Assembly: GCA_943787365.1 (NCBI GenBank) | Contig: CALSMD010000008.1 | Location: 1-64,000, forward strand | Length of the DNA stretch: 64,000 nt | Origin: an uncultured Flavobacteriaceae bacterium | GTDB lineage: Bacteria; Bacteroidota; Bacteroidia; Flavobacteriales; Flavobacteriaceae | Direction of reading: 5' to 3' | In this document: piece by piece, positions 17,940 through 27,969 of the stretch | Layout of the letters: the number at the start of each line of letters is the position of its first letter | Numbering within the stretch: the stretch's first letter is position 1 | The notes under the pieces: generated by a model | What the model was told of the DNA's origin: nothing | The model's input: the letters and a program-made list of their open reading frames with translations, nothing else | The model's database searches: none | Made by a program: the position numbers and the translations under genes

Positions 17940-18602
17940 CTAATTTGCTGTCAACGTTTTTAATTCTTTAATAGTTTTGACAGGTTCGGAGCTTTTAAAC
18001 ACAAAACTTCCAGCAACTAATACATCCGCACCAGCGTCTTTTAGTGCTTTGGCATTGGCTGAGGTGACACCACCGTCAATTTCTATGAGGGTAGAAGCTC
18101 CTCGAGCTGTGATAAGTTCTTTTAGTTCTTTTACTTTATCGTAGGTATTTTCGATAAAACTTTGCCCTCCAAAACCGGGGTTGACACTCATAATACATAC
18201 CAAATCAATGTCATTAATCGTATCCGCTAAAACATTAACATTCGTATGTGGATTTAAAGCGACTCCAGCTTTCATACCTTCTGTTTTAATTGCTTGAAGG
18301 GTTCTGTGAAGATGTTTACATGCCTCGTAATGCACTGTGAGGACATCACTTCCTAAGTCCGCAAAGGTTTTGATATAACGATCGGGCTCAACTATCATCA
18401 AATGCACGTCAACAGTTTTGTTAGCATGTTGTGTAATTGCCTTTAAAACAGGCATTCCAAACGAAATATTAGGAACAAATACGCCGTCCATAATATCAAT
18501 ATGAAACCAGTCGGCTTCACTAGAGTTAACCATTTCTATATCTCTTTGAAGGTTGGCGAAATCGGCTGCTAAGATAGAGGGTGCAATTTTGGTTGTGCTC
18601 AT
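17940..18602 (-). CDS. rpe: Ribulose-phosphate 3-epimerase
   Basis: Interconverts ribulose 5-phosphate and xylulose 5-phosphate. The 220-residue TIM-barrel opens with 'KIAPSILAADFANLQRDIEM' and has 'FHIDIMDGVFVPNISFG', 'DVHLMIVEPDRYI', 'VNPGFGGQSFI' and 'EIDGGVTSANA', all hallmark motifs with metal-binding His and Asp residues. The ATG at 18602 gives the usual N-terminus; an extension to 18653 would run into a terminator hairpin. The stop lies 8 bp from the polysaccharide relic on the other strand, so the scarred region abuts core genes directly. Confidence 0.96.
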   Translation of the reverse strand: MSTTKIAPSILAADFANLQRDIEMVNSSEADWFHIDIMDGVFVPNISFGMPVLKAITQHANKTVDVHLMIVEPDRYIKTFADLGSDVLTVHYEACKHLHRTLQAIKTEGMKAGVALNPHTNVNVLADTINDIDLVCIMSVNPGFGGQSFIENTYDKVKELKELITARGASTLIEIDGGVTSANAKALKDAGADVLVAGSFVFKSSEPVKTIKELKTLTAN

Positions 18603-18640
18603 GTGTCTAATTTTATAGTGACAAAAATAATATAAAAAAT

Positions 18641-18668
18641 AAACCCCTACCAATTGGCAGGGGTTTTG
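18641..18668 (-). terminator. Terminator downstream of the sigma factor gene
   Basis: AAACCCCT and AGGGGTTT flank CCAATTGG with one A-C mismatch. On the minus strand the stem is followed by an ATTTTTTAT tail, placing it directly after the rpoD stop. It separates rpoD from rpe. Confidence 0.75.
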
Positions 18669-18671
18669 TTG

Positions 18672-19535
18672 TTAACCTAAATAGGTTTTTAAAATTTTAC
18701 TTCTCGATGTGTGTTTTAGACGACGAATGGCCTTTTCTTTTATTTGGCGTACTCTTTCGCGAGTCAGGTCAAATGTTTCGCCTATTTCTTCTAAAGTCAT
18801 CGGATGTTGATTCCCGAGCCCAAAATACAATCGAATCACATCTGCTTCTCTAGGTGTGAGTGTTTCTAAGGCACGTTCAATTTCTGTTCTTAAAGATTCA
18901 TGTAATAAATCTTTATCTGGATTTGGAGACTCTCCACTTCGTAATACATCATACAAATTAGAATCTTCTCCTTCTACTAGAGGAGCATCCATAGAAACGT
19001 GACGTCCAGAATTTTTCATTGACTCTTTAACATCGTTAATAGTCATGTCTAATTCTTTTGCAATTTCTTCAGCACTTGGAGGGCGTTCATGGGACTGCTC
19101 AAGAAACGCATAGGTTTTGTTTATTTTATTAATCGAACCAATTTTATTCAAAGGTAAACGCACAATACGAGATTGTTCTGCTAAAGCTTGAAGAATGGAT
19201 TGACGAATCCACCAAACCGCATAGGAGATAAATTTAAACCCTCTAGTTTCATCAAAACGTTGAGCAGCTTTGATCAAACCTAAATTTCCTTCATTAATTA
19301 AATCGGGAAGTGTCAATCCTTGGTTTTGATATTGCTTTGCAACAGAAACCACAAAACGCAAGTTGGCTTTGGTTAATTTCTCTAAAGCAATTTGATCTCC
19401 AGCTTTAATACGTTGTGCCAATTCTACTTCTTCGTCGGCTGTAATTAAATCAACTTTTCCTATTTCCTGAAGGTATTTATCTAGGGATGCAGTTTCTCTA
19501 TTGGTAACCTGCTTGGTAATTTTTAGCTGTCTCAT
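18672..19535 (-). CDS. rpoD: Primary RNA polymerase sigma factor (RpoD/SigA)
   Basis: The vegetative sigma factor of the cell. The 287-residue protein has region 1.2 ('[21 protein letters not shown]'), region 2 with the -10 recognition helix ('[29 protein letters not shown]'), region 3 ('[14 protein letters not shown]'), and region 4.2 ('[30 protein letters not shown]'). The acidic region 1.1 is absent, as is usual for the Bacteroidota primary sigma factor. This form recognises TTTG/TAnnTTTG-type promoters. The assignment is firm and supports the lineage call. Confidence 0.96.
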   Translation of the reverse strand: MRQLKITKQVTNRETASLDKYLQEIGKVDLITADEEVELAQRIKAGDQIALEKLTKANLRFVVSVAKQYQNQGLTLPDLINEGNLGLIKAAQRFDETRGFKFISYAVWWIRQSILQALAEQSRIVRLPLNKIGSINKINKTYAFLEQSHERPPSAEEIAKELDMTINDVKESMKNSGRHVSMDAPLVEGEDSNLYDVLRSGESPNPDKDLLHESLRTEIERALETLTPREADVIRLYFGLGNQHPMTLEEIGETFDLTRERVRQIKEKAIRRLKHTSRSKILKTYLG

Positions 19536-19604
19536 TAAAAAGTATTTTTAAATTGGTTTTGGTAGTCTCATTAGGTTATACGTGCATATAATACTAAATG
19601 TTAC

Positions 19605-19642
19605 AAAAAAAAACCGTTTTTAATTTTAAAAACGGTTTTTTT
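19605..19642 (-). terminator. Terminator downstream of pnp
   Basis: AAAAACCGTTTTTAATTTTAAAAACGGTTTTT forms a long stem with A- and T-tracts on both sides (19605-19642). It sits 28 bp past the pnp stop on the minus strand. Confidence 0.8.
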
Positions 19643-19670
19643 AATTTATTAAGTTAAAACTTAATGGGTT

Positions 19671-21866
19671 TTAGCGTCTATTGTCACGTTTGCGATTGTC
19701 ACGTCCACCAGAACGTTTGTCATCTCTTGGTGGTCTTGCAACATAGCCTTCAGGTTTTTCTAACAATGCTTTACGCGATACTTTTTCTTTTCGTGTTCTT
19801 GGATCTAGACCAAAATACTTCACGTCAAAAATATCACCCATATTTACAACATCAGACACATTTTCGGTACGTTCCCATGCTAGTTCACTGACGTGAAGTA
19901 ACACTTCGTTTCCGGGTGCATCCATATATTCAACAACAGCTCCAAAGTCAAGCATTTTAATCACTTTAACTTGGTAGGTGTTTCCTAAAGTTGGCTTAAA
20001 CATTAAAGAATCAATTTTTGATATAACCGCATCAATTCCATCTTGATCTGTTCCTAGAATTTCAACAATTCCTTCTTCTGTTACAGGATCTTCATTGATT
20101 ACAATCGTAGTTCCTGTAGCTTTTTGAAGTTCTTGAATTACTTTTCCACCAGGCCCAATAAGCGCCCCAATAAATTCATTTGGAATAACGCGAGTGACCA
20201 TTTTTGGAGCGTGTGGTTTCACATCTCCAGCAGGAGCATCAATTGTTTCTGTTAATTTGTCAAGGATGTGCAAACGACCTTCACGTGCTTGTTTTAAAGC
20301 ATTTACAAGTATTTCGTAAGACAACCCTTTGATTTTAATATCCATTTGACAGGCTGTAATTCCTTTTGCGGTACCTGTTACTTTAAAATCCATATCTCCT
20401 AAGTGATCTTCATCTCCTAAAATATCAGATAATACAGCATAACGGTCACCATCAGAAATTAATCCCATTGCAATCCCAGAAACAGGTCTTTCAATTTGAA
20501 CCCCTGCATCCATCAATGCCATTGTACCCGCACAAACAGTTGCCATTGATGACGATCCGTTTGATTCTAAAACTTCAGAAACAACACGTACTGTATATGG
20601 GCAATCCGCAGGAATCATTCCTTTTAAACCACGTTGTGCAAGATTTCCATGTCCAACCTCACGACGTGAAGTCCCTCTTAGAGGTCTTGCTTCACCCGTA
20701 CAAAAAGGAGGGAAGTTATAGTGTAAGTAAAAATTTTCTTCACCCTCATAAGAAGGCATGTCAATTTTGTTTGAATCTCTAGAAGTTCCTAGAGTTACAG
20801 TCGCTAATGCTTGAGTTTCTCCACGAGTAAAAATTGAAGATCCATGAGTAGAAGGTAAGTAGTCAACTTCACACCAAATTGGTCTAATTTCGTCTGTCTT
20901 ACGTCCATCCAAACGAATGCCTTCGCTCAATGTTAATTCACGTACAGCTTCCTTTTCAGCTTTACTATAGTATCCACTAACCAAGTGACCAAACTCTTCA
21001 TTTTCTTCCTCAGTAAATGAAGCTATCACTTCTTCTTTTACCTCAGCAAATGCAGCGCCTCGCTCTGTTTTAGAAGTTCCTTTTTTAGCAATCGCATAAC
21101 ATTTGTCATAAGCCATGTCATGAATGCGTTTTTCTAAATCTTCGTTAACTTCAGCTGTTTCATATTCACGCACTTCTTTTTTTCCAAATGCTTCTGCAAG
21201 ACGGACTTGTGCTTCAATTTGAATTTTAATAGCTTCATGTGCAAACTTGATAGCATCTGCCATTTCTTCTTCAGAAACTTCATCCATTTCACCTTCTACC
21301 ATCATTACAGAATCTGCAGAAGCTCCAATCATCATTTCAAGATCAGAATCTGCTAATTGTGCACGACTTGGATTGATTACGAATTCACCATTTACACGAG
21401 CAACACGTACTTCGGAAATTGGACATTCAAATGGAAAATCACTTAATTGAATAGCTGCAGATGCGGCTAAACCTGCAAGTGCATCAGGCATTACATCTTC
21501 GTCATGAGACATTAACTGAATCATTACTTGAGTTTCTGCGTGATAATCTTTTGGAAATAATGGACGCAATACACGATCCACTAAACGCATTGTTAAAACT
21601 TCACCATCGCTAGGACGTGCTTCTCTTTTGAAGAATCCACCTGGATAACGACCTGCTGCCGCAAATTTTTCGCGATAATCTACGGTTAAAGGTAGAAAAT
21701 TTACATCCGATTGTTTGTAGTTTGAAACTACCGTACACAACAACATGGCTTTACCCATTTGTACGACTACAGATCCATGGGCTTGCTTTGCGAGCTTGCC
21801 CGTTTCGATAGAGATTTCTCTTCCATCGCCGAGGTCAATGACCTCTTTAAATACTTTTGGTATCAT
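19671..21866 (-). CDS. pnp: Polynucleotide phosphorylase
   Basis: A 3'-5' phosphorolytic exoribonuclease of 731 residues, the normal length. Two RNase PH domains are separated by an alpha-helical linker. The second PH domain has '[20 protein letters not shown]' and '[20 protein letters not shown]'. The KH domain ('[24 protein letters not shown]', from about 570) and the S1 domain ('[21 protein letters not shown]', from about 635) follow, and the protein ends in a basic Arg-rich tail. It lies just downstream of rpsO on the same strand, the classical rpsO-pnp order. Confidence 0.97.
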   Translation of the reverse strand: MIPKVFKEVIDLGDGREISIETGKLAKQAHGSVVVQMGKAMLLCTVVSNYKQSDVNFLPLTVDYREKFAAAGRYPGGFFKREARPSDGEVLTMRLVDRVLRPLFPKDYHAETQVMIQLMSHDEDVMPDALAGLAASAAIQLSDFPFECPISEVRVARVNGEFVINPSRAQLADSDLEMMIGASADSVMMVEGEMDEVSEEEMADAIKFAHEAIKIQIEAQVRLAEAFGKKEVREYETAEVNEDLEKRIHDMAYDKCYAIAKKGTSKTERGAAFAEVKEEVIASFTEEENEEFGHLVSGYYSKAEKEAVRELTLSEGIRLDGRKTDEIRPIWCEVDYLPSTHGSSIFTRGETQALATVTLGTSRDSNKIDMPSYEGEENFYLHYNFPPFCTGEARPLRGTSRREVGHGNLAQRGLKGMIPADCPYTVRVVSEVLESNGSSSMATVCAGTMALMDAGVQIERPVSGIAMGLISDGDRYAVLSDILGDEDHLGDMDFKVTGTAKGITACQMDIKIKGLSYEILVNALKQAREGRLHILDKLTETIDAPAGDVKPHAPKMVTRVIPNEFIGALIGPGGKVIQELQKATGTTIVINEDPVTEEGIVEILGTDQDGIDAVISKIDSLMFKPTLGNTYQVKVIKMLDFGAVVEYMDAPGNEVLLHVSELAWERTENVSDVVNMGDIFDVKYFGLDPRTRKEKVSRKALLEKPEGYVARPPRDDKRSGGRDNRKRDNRR

Positions 21867-21985
21867 AATTTTTTGTTCTAATTAAACATTGGTGTTGTGT
21901 TGTTGTAGTTGTGTGGTGTGACCAATGAAAAACTCTAATTAGCTTCTTCTATTATTTATGAACTTTAAAAGTTTTAAAACTTAAA

Positions 21986-22008
21986 AAACCACGCATGAAG
22001 CGTGGTTT
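21986..22008 (-). terminator. Hairpin terminator between rpsO and pnp
   Basis: AAACCACGC (21986-21994) pairs with GCGTGGTTT (22000-22008) over ATGAA. On the minus strand a TTTTTTAAG tail follows. It would end much of the rpsO transcript before pnp. Confidence 0.8.
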
Positions 22009-22014
22009 GTAATA

Positions 22015-22284
22015 TTATTTTCTTAATCCTAATTCTTTTACGATAGCACGATATCTTAAAATATCAGACTTCATTAAATAGTCTAATAATGAGCGACGTT
22101 TTCCAACCAGTTTAACTAGCGAGCGTTCTGTGTTGTAATCTTTACGATTTAGTTTTAAATGCTCAGTTAAGTGATTGATTCTTTCTGTGAATAATGCAAT
22201 TTGTCCTTCTGAAGATCCCGTATCTTTGGCATCTTTTCCGTGTTTTTTAAAGAGTTTCTCTTTAGCTTCTTTTGTTAAATACAT
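22015..22284 (-). CDS. rpsO: 30S ribosomal protein S15
   Basis: An 89-residue small-subunit protein that binds 16S rRNA. Recognisable features are 'DTGSSEGQIALFTERINHLTEHLKLNRKDYNTERSLVKLVGKRRSLLDYL' in the core and a basic C-terminus 'YRAIVKELGLRK'. The length is exactly typical. A TATATTTG -7 box lies about 58 bp upstream of the ATG. Confidence 0.98.
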   Translation of the reverse strand: MYLTKEAKEKLFKKHGKDAKDTGSSEGQIALFTERINHLTEHLKLNRKDYNTERSLVKLVGKRRSLLDYLMKSDILRYRAIVKELGLRK

Positions 22285-22534
22285 TCCAATATTATTTAAA
22301 TAATTTTTATGCTGTTAACTACGTCTATCGTAATTAGTTGGCAAATATAGTGATTTTCTGTTGTTTATACCTTTAGGTTCTCGATTTTATTTACAGCAAA
22401 AAAAACGAACCATTGGCTCATTTTAATAGTTGTAATAAAACGTCTAATTTGTTACATGAGAAAGATTGTAATCATTGCAGACCTTTTCAGTGTATTGATT
22501 GCGTCCAATAATTAGTGGACAGCCTTATTGTTAA
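22285..22534. other. Non-coding interval between rpsO and accD
   Basis: About 250 bp with no supported gene. It contains the rpsO promoter region and a 19-codon open frame (22456-22515, plus strand) that has no recognisable product and is treated as chance. Confidence 0.4.
22342..22349 (-). promoter_or_regulatory. Putative -7 box for rpsO (TATATTTG)
   Basis: The minus-strand sequence TATATTTG fits the Bacteroidota consensus TAnnTTTG. No good -33 TTTG was found at the usual distance. It would give an mRNA leader of about 50 nt. Confidence 0.45.
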
Positions 22535-23392
22535 CTAGGCTCTGAGAGGCTGGTTTGATATTAAATCAATATACTGATTTACTTTGTTTTTTAGTTCACT
22601 TCGAGGAGTGATAAAATCTAAAAAGCCATGTTCTTTTACAAATTCGGCAGTTTGAAAACCATCTGGTAATTCTTTACCAGTGGTGTCTCTTACCACTCGA
22701 GGACCTGCAAATCCAATGAGCGCTCCAGGTTCACTGATATTAATATCACCTAACATTGCAAATGAGGCTGTTGTTCCGCCTGTTGTAGGATCAGTACAAA
22801 GTGAAATATAAGGAATATTTGCGTCAGCGAGTTGTGCGAGTTTTGCAGAAGTTTTTGCGAGTTGCATAAGCGATAAAGCAGCTTCCATCATACGAGCACC
22901 TCCAGATTTTGAAATAATCATAAAAGGCAAGTTATTATGAAGTGCGTGGTCAGCAGCTCTTGCAATTTTTTCTCCAACTACAGAACCCATCGAACCTCCA
23001 ATAAAACTAAAGTCCATACAAGCAATTACCAACTTTTTTCCTTTAGATTTACCAACAGCAGTTCGTACAGCATCGTTAAGATTTGTTTTTGATTTTGCAG
23101 CTTTTAAACGGTCAGAATACGTTTTTTTATCAACAAACTTTAAAGGGTCTTTGGAAGTAATATTTGGGTCTAACTCTTTAAATTTATTATCATCAAATAG
23201 CATTTCAAAGTATTCATTACTACCAATGCGTACGTGATAACCGTCTTCGGGACTGACATAGAAATTTCTTTCTAACTCATCTGTTTCAATAACTTTTCCA
23301 GTAGGGGATTTGTACCAAAGTCCTTTCGGTGTGTCTCGTTTTGCTTCTGTTGGAGTTTGAATTCCTTTGTCTTTTCTTTTGAACCAAGCCAT
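22535..23392 (-). CDS. accD: Acetyl-CoA carboxylase carboxyltransferase beta subunit, lacking zinc-ribbon cysteines
   Basis: Part of the enzyme that makes malonyl-CoA for fatty-acid synthesis; it pairs with AccA. The 285-residue protein carries the crotonase-fold core '[23 protein letters not shown]', '[21 protein letters not shown]', '[18 protein letters not shown]' and '[14 protein letters not shown]'. The N-terminal zinc ribbon normally has two CxxC pairs. Here the positions read '[10 protein letters not shown]' (about 27-36) and '[14 protein letters not shown]' (about 44-57), with no cysteine in either. The fold of that region may persist without metal. This loss appears to be a trait of the family in flavobacteria rather than damage. 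Confidence 0.95.
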   Translation of the reverse strand: MAWFKRKDKGIQTPTEAKRDTPKGLWYKSPTGKVIETDELERNFYVSPEDGYHVRIGSNEYFEMLFDDNKFKELDPNITSKDPLKFVDKKTYSDRLKAAKSKTNLNDAVRTAVGKSKGKKLVIACMDFSFIGGSMGSVVGEKIARAADHALHNNLPFMIISKSGGARMMEAALSLMQLAKTSAKLAQLADANIPYISLCTDPTTGGTTASFAMLGDINISEPGALIGFAGPRVVRDTTGKELPDGFQTAEFVKEHGFLDFITPRSELKNKVNQYIDLISNQPLRA

Positions 23393-23439
23393 ATATTAGT
23401 GTCTAAATGGTAAAATTAAAGTACAAAACTACACAAATT

Positions 23440-24507
23440 TTATAATGTATCGACATTATTTAAATCCTCAAATGCTTTTTTAAGTCTAGTAATGAATGCT
23501 TTTTCTCCTTCACGCAACCATCGTCTAGGGTCGTAATATTTTTTATTTGGAACATCACTACCGTCCGGATTTCCGATTTGTGCTTCTAAATATGCACTGT
23601 TCGCTTTGAAATCGTCACGAACACCCGACATAAATGCGTATTGCATATCTGTATCGATATTCATTTTGATAACTCCATACGATATTCCTTCTCTAATTTC
23701 TTCTACTGTAGATCCAGATCCACCATGGAATACGAAGTCAATATGATTTTCAGAAACACCATATTTTTCAGTAATATATTCTTGAGAATTCTTAAGAATT
23801 TTTGGAGTTAATTTTACATTTCCTGGTTTATAAACACCGTGTACGTTTCCAAAAGCTGCTGCAATGGTAAACTGATCACTTACTTTACTAAGTTCTTCAT
23901 AGGCATAAGCGACTTCTTCGGGTTGTGTATATAATTTAGAAACATCAACATCGCTGTTGTCAACTCCATCTTCTTCACCGCCTGTAATTCCTAATTCTAT
24001 TTCTAGAGTCATTCCCATTTTGGACATGCGTTCTAAATAGGTTTTACAGATTTCGATGTTTTCTTCAATCGGCTCTTCAGATAAATCAATCATGTGAGAG
24101 CTATATAATGATTTTCCAGTTTGTGCAAAATGAACTTCACTCGCCTCTAATAAACCGTCAATCCATGGTAATAATTTTTTTGAACAGTGATCTGTGTGTA
24201 AAATTACAGGAACACCATACGCAAGCGCCATTTCGTGGATGTGTTTAGCACCTGCAATTGAACCTGCAATTGCAGCCTTTTGACCTTCGTTAGAAAGTCC
24301 TTTTCCTGCATTAAATTGTCCACCTCCGTTAGAAAACTGAATGATTACGGGAGCATTTAATTCTTTGGCTGTTTCAAGAACACCATTAATTGTGTTAGAG
24401 CCAATAACATTCACCGCTGGAAGGGCGAATCCTTTTTCTTTAGCAAGTTTAAAAATCTCTTGAACTTCGCGTCCTGTAGCAACGCCTGGTTTGATATTGT
24501 GACTCAT
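23440..24507 (-). CDS. fbaA: Class II fructose-bisphosphate aldolase
   Basis: Cleaves or forms fructose 1,6-bisphosphate. The 355-residue class II (zinc) enzyme has the metal site 'ILHTDHCSKKLLPW' (His104, Asp106, His107), 'ELGITGGEEDGVDN', the zinc ligand in 'FGNVHGVYKPGNV', and 'FVFHGGSGSTVEEIREG' with the phosphate-binding Gly-Ser run. The length and the extended loop 'PRRWLREGEKAF' near the C-terminus fit the E. coli FbaA type. It lies 47 bp upstream of accD on the same strand. Confidence 0.97.
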   Translation of the reverse strand: MSHNIKPGVATGREVQEIFKLAKEKGFALPAVNVIGSNTINGVLETAKELNAPVIIQFSNGGGQFNAGKGLSNEGQKAAIAGSIAGAKHIHEMALAYGVPVILHTDHCSKKLLPWIDGLLEASEVHFAQTGKSLYSSHMIDLSEEPIEENIEICKTYLERMSKMGMTLEIELGITGGEEDGVDNSDVDVSKLYTQPEEVAYAYEELSKVSDQFTIAAAFGNVHGVYKPGNVKLTPKILKNSQEYITEKYGVSENHIDFVFHGGSGSTVEEIREGISYGVIKMNIDTDMQYAFMSGVRDDFKANSAYLEAQIGNPDGSDVPNKKYYDPRRWLREGEKAFITRLKKAFEDLNNVDTL

Positions 24508-24620
24508 TCTGTTTGTTTTTGTTGTAGCTGTAAAAGTAATGATTTTTAGTAATTTGGAACAAATTATTGGAGGTGATTAGCGTATTATTATACGAAAACG
24601 ATATAGCTAACATAGGGCTT

Positions 24621-27176
24621 CTAAAATGGGTAATTAATACCGATATTGTAAACAGCATTGCTAAAATTAAAGTTATTCAACCAACGATTTTGATCTCCAA
24701 AAGTAGGTTCATAAGCCTTAAAACCAGTGTCTAATCTCAGAATGAAAAAACTAAAATCATAACGCAATCCAATTCCTGCACCAATAGCAATATCTTCCAA
24801 AGATTTAATATTGTCAAAAGTAGCCTTAGGATCTGTCACATCATCTAAAACATTCCAAATGTTTCCAGCATCCATAAAAAAAGCGCCATTCAAATTCCCA
24901 AATAAGTTGTAACGGTACTCCAAACTAAATGCGAGTTTCATGTTTGCTTCGTTAAATTCATTATTATTATCAGAACGTCCAGGCCCCAAATTATAAGCAA
25001 CCCAAGCTCTGTTGTCATTAGAACCTCCTGCAAAAAAACTTTTTGAAAACGGAATACTTGTCGCATTTCCTAATGGGATCGCAATTCCAAAAAAGCTGCG
25101 TAAAGCCAAAACATTACTACGACCCAGATTCCAAAGTTTAATATGATCTATTTCGGACTTGATATACTGAGAAAAAGGAACACCACTAACTTTGTAGGCG
25201 CCTTCTGAATTGTTTTCAAGATCCAATAATTTTGAAGCGGTATAAAGTAAATTTCCAGCAAACTCAAATTTCAATCTAAATATTGAAAAATTGGTATCAA
25301 AAGGGTTTTCTCGACTGTTTCGAACATAATTAAAATTACTTGCCAGAATAAAGTTGTCTTGAACCAATCGATTTTTTCGTTCCTGAATATTTCGAACTGT
25401 TTGATATTCGCTTGGGTTGGAGTTTTTATACAAAACATCTGCATTCACTAAATTTATAAACTCATCCGCTCTCGATTTTAAAAGAGATTGTTGTCCATTA
25501 GCGTTTGTACTCAAAAAATCGGCTGGAGTTGAATAGGAGTCAAGTGCAATCGATTGGAGTCGGTTGAAAGAGTTTTGGTACACACTGAAATAATTAGTTG
25601 GATTCAGGTTTCTTACGTATTGTAAGTTTACTAAATCAAGTGTGTTTGTAACCTTTTCTGAAGAGAACCAATTATAACTAAAAACACTATTAAAGGTTTG
25701 CTTGTCCAAACCGATGTTTGTTTGCCCCGTAAATCCAGTACTAATTTGTGTGCTGGGCGACATATACTTAGGGATAATTCTATCGGTGTTTAATGGGAAA
25801 AATAAACGAGGAATATTGAGTTTTATATCAGCTCCAAGCTCATTAATATCAAAAAAACGATCTTCAGTATTTGCCCCATCTTTTGAGGCTCCTATGGCTC
25901 CTATGGCAGAAATTTGAAGAGTTTCAGCACCTTTAAAAATGTTGCGAATGACAACACCTGTCTTAAAAGATAGACCTACTGTTTGGATATTACTTTGAGA
26001 AACATTCACATCAAAGCCCAAGCCATATTTCTTTTTTGGTGTTAAATAAATATTGGCGGTCAGAGTTGTGTCTTGTGGGTTTTCTAGATATTCAAGGTTT
26101 GGGTATTTAAATGTCCTTAACTCATTTAGGTAGCGATAAGTGCGTGCACGATCCAAATCTTTAAATACACTCCCTTTTGAGATTAAGACAGCATCGGTTA
26201 ATGCTTTAGGTCTATATTTTAATTTTTCGTAAGCATACAAATTGTAATTGTTGTAGCTTACAGAGTCTGAAATGGTTTTTGAACGGTTTTCAAAAGTAGC
26301 ATCTGTGTAAATATTTACATCTTTGATTCGGTACGTTTGAAACGGTACACGAACAATAGAGTCGTCATTACGAATAATTCGATCCTGAATTTGCATTGTA
26401 ACATTGACCTTATTTCCAGTTCCAATGGTGTCATTTTCATATTGAATATATTCTTCAGAAAAATGGTATGCACCAGAATTTCTAAATGCCGTGGTCAAAC
26501 GGCTGCGTTCGCTGTCAAAATTTGATATTTTAAATTGTTCCCCAGTTTTTAGGTAAGAGCCTGATTTTAAATTCGTGTACAAGGAATCAATCACTGGAGA
26601 GTCAATTCGTTTCGATTGTTCTCCAATTGTATAGGGAGTTCCTGTCTCTATCTCAAACTTCAACGCAGCTCTTTTTATTCCAACAGTATCAACTGAATAA
26701 TTTACAGTTCGATCAAACCATCCATTTGAAAAGTAATACCGTTCAAGGTTTAGTTTTGTTTTATTGATTTTTAGAGAATCTAAAAGAACGGGTGCTTCCC
26801 CTGTATTTTTTAACCAACGATTAAATTCAATCGCCGAGACTTTCAACTGATTAAGTTGTTTTTCTGAAAGTTTGGAAATTAACCGCTGTTTTCGTTTGGG
26901 ATTTTTTTGCAACCAAGCCTCAAAGATAGAATCTTTGTGAGGACGTGCTAAATTATAAATATGCAGTCGTAAGGGAATTCCAAGAAGTACTGAGTTGCTT
27001 TTCTGGAAGGATAAATTACTGAGTTCTTCTGATTTTTTGTACTGACCATTGATGAAAAAACTGTTTTCAGTCAATAAATAATCGGTAGCCTCAACACGTT
27101 TTACAACATTACATGCCGTAAAAAAACAAGTCATTACAAATACAACGGTTATTTTTATCAGTGTTTTCTTCAACAA
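24621..27176 (-). CDS. Lipidated TamA-like Omp85 outer-membrane assembly protein (TamL-like)
   Basis: An 851-residue Omp85-superfamily protein. The signal sequence ends in a lipobox 'FFTAC' with Cys22, as in the TamL proteins of Bacteroidota. POTRA-like repeats occupy roughly residues 30-400 ('IETGTPYTIGEQSKRIDSPV', 'YRIKDVNIYTDATFENR'). The C-terminal half is a 16-strand barrel with the conserved surface-antigen segment 'FFAGGSNDNRAWVAYNLGPG' and a closing 'NIGINYPF' ending in aromatic Phe. It would help insert outer-membrane proteins. Its usual partner TamB is not in this window. Confidence 0.85.
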   Translation of the reverse strand: MLKKTLIKITVVFVMTCFFTACNVVKRVEATDYLLTENSFFINGQYKKSEELSNLSFQKSNSVLLGIPLRLHIYNLARPHKDSIFEAWLQKNPKRKQRLISKLSEKQLNQLKVSAIEFNRWLKNTGEAPVLLDSLKINKTKLNLERYYFSNGWFDRTVNYSVDTVGIKRAALKFEIETGTPYTIGEQSKRIDSPVIDSLYTNLKSGSYLKTGEQFKISNFDSERSRLTTAFRNSGAYHFSEEYIQYENDTIGTGNKVNVTMQIQDRIIRNDDSIVRVPFQTYRIKDVNIYTDATFENRSKTISDSVSYNNYNLYAYEKLKYRPKALTDAVLISKGSVFKDLDRARTYRYLNELRTFKYPNLEYLENPQDTTLTANIYLTPKKKYGLGFDVNVSQSNIQTVGLSFKTGVVIRNIFKGAETLQISAIGAIGASKDGANTEDRFFDINELGADIKLNIPRLFFPLNTDRIIPKYMSPSTQISTGFTGQTNIGLDKQTFNSVFSYNWFSSEKVTNTLDLVNLQYVRNLNPTNYFSVYQNSFNRLQSIALDSYSTPADFLSTNANGQQSLLKSRADEFINLVNADVLYKNSNPSEYQTVRNIQERKNRLVQDNFILASNFNYVRNSRENPFDTNFSIFRLKFEFAGNLLYTASKLLDLENNSEGAYKVSGVPFSQYIKSEIDHIKLWNLGRSNVLALRSFFGIAIPLGNATSIPFSKSFFAGGSNDNRAWVAYNLGPGRSDNNNEFNEANMKLAFSLEYRYNLFGNLNGAFFMDAGNIWNVLDDVTDPKATFDNIKSLEDIAIGAGIGLRYDFSFFILRLDTGFKAYEPTFGDQNRWLNNFNFSNAVYNIGINYPF

Positions 27177-27237
27177 TCAATAAATAAAATTTAGCTTTAC
27201 TGTCTAAATTAATAATAATCAAAAGTACGTTTTTTAG

Positions 27238-27969
27238 ATGTTAACGAAAAACCAAATAAAGTTAATCACAAGTTTGAAGCAAAAAAAGTTTAGAACCCAA
27301 CATCAGTTGTTTGTTGTTGAAGGTATTAAAGTTGTTCAAGAGTTTTTAAACTCAAACTACGAATTGGATGCTATTTTTGCTGTGGACGATCGTTTTTCTC
27401 AATACAATCAGAAGTTTACCAAAGTCGATTCCAAAGGACTTGCAAAAATTAGTGGATTTAGCACTCCCAATAAAGTGTTAGCTACTTTCAAAATTCCAAG
27501 CTCTGTTGCTGTAGATTGGTCCGCCTTGGTGGTCGCCCTTGACGGGATTAATGACCCTGGGAATTTAGGAACGATTATTCGTCTTTGTGATTGGTTTGGA
27601 ATTGAAAACTTAGTCTGTAGTGAAGCTACCGTCGATTGCTATAATCCTAAAGTTGTGCAAGCAAGTATGGGGTCTCATACACGGGTTAATATTTCGTATT
27701 TAGACTTAAAAAAGAACTTACCAACGGCTTCAAATTGTATGGGAACATTTATGGATGGTGATTCAATTTATGAGCAAAATCTACCTAAAACGGGTGTGAT
27801 TGTTCTAGGGAACGAAGCCAATGGAATTTCTGAAGAGGTAGAAGCTTTGATGCAAACGCGTCTTTCCATTCCAAGATTTGGGAAGGTTAAACAAACTGAA
27901 AGCCTTAATGTTGCAAATGCGGCTGCTATTATCCTAAGTGAATTTAAAAGAAAATCTACTGAAATGTAA
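27238..27969 (+). CDS. TrmH/SpoU-family RNA 2'-O-methyltransferase
   Basis: A 243-residue SAM-dependent RNA ribose methyltransferase. A short substrate-binding N-terminal domain ('LITSLKQKKFRTQHQLFVVEGIKVVQEF') precedes the SPOUT knot with motif 1 'NDPGNLGTIIRLCDWFGI', motif 2 'GVIVLGNEANGIS', and motif 3 'LSIPRFGKVKQTESLNVANAAAIIL'. The target nucleotide (23S rRNA or tRNA) cannot be told from the sequence. The last 14 bp overlap the 3' end of porT on the other strand. It diverges from the TamL-like gene. Confidence 0.9.
   Translation: MLTKNQIKLITSLKQKKFRTQHQLFVVEGIKVVQEFLNSNYELDAIFAVDDRFSQYNQKFTKVDSKGLAKISGFSTPNKVLATFKIPSSVAVDWSALVVALDGINDPGNLGTIIRLCDWFGIENLVCSEATVDCYNPKVVQASMGSHTRVNISYLDLKKNLPTASNCMGTFMDGDSIYEQNLPKTGVIVLGNEANGISEEVEALMQTRLSIPRFGKVKQTESLNVANAAAIILSEFKRKSTEM

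Noticed and set aside
22456-22515. 19-codon frame 'MRKIVIIADLFSVLIASNN'
   Set aside because: Too short, no homology recognised, no promoter box; likely chance.
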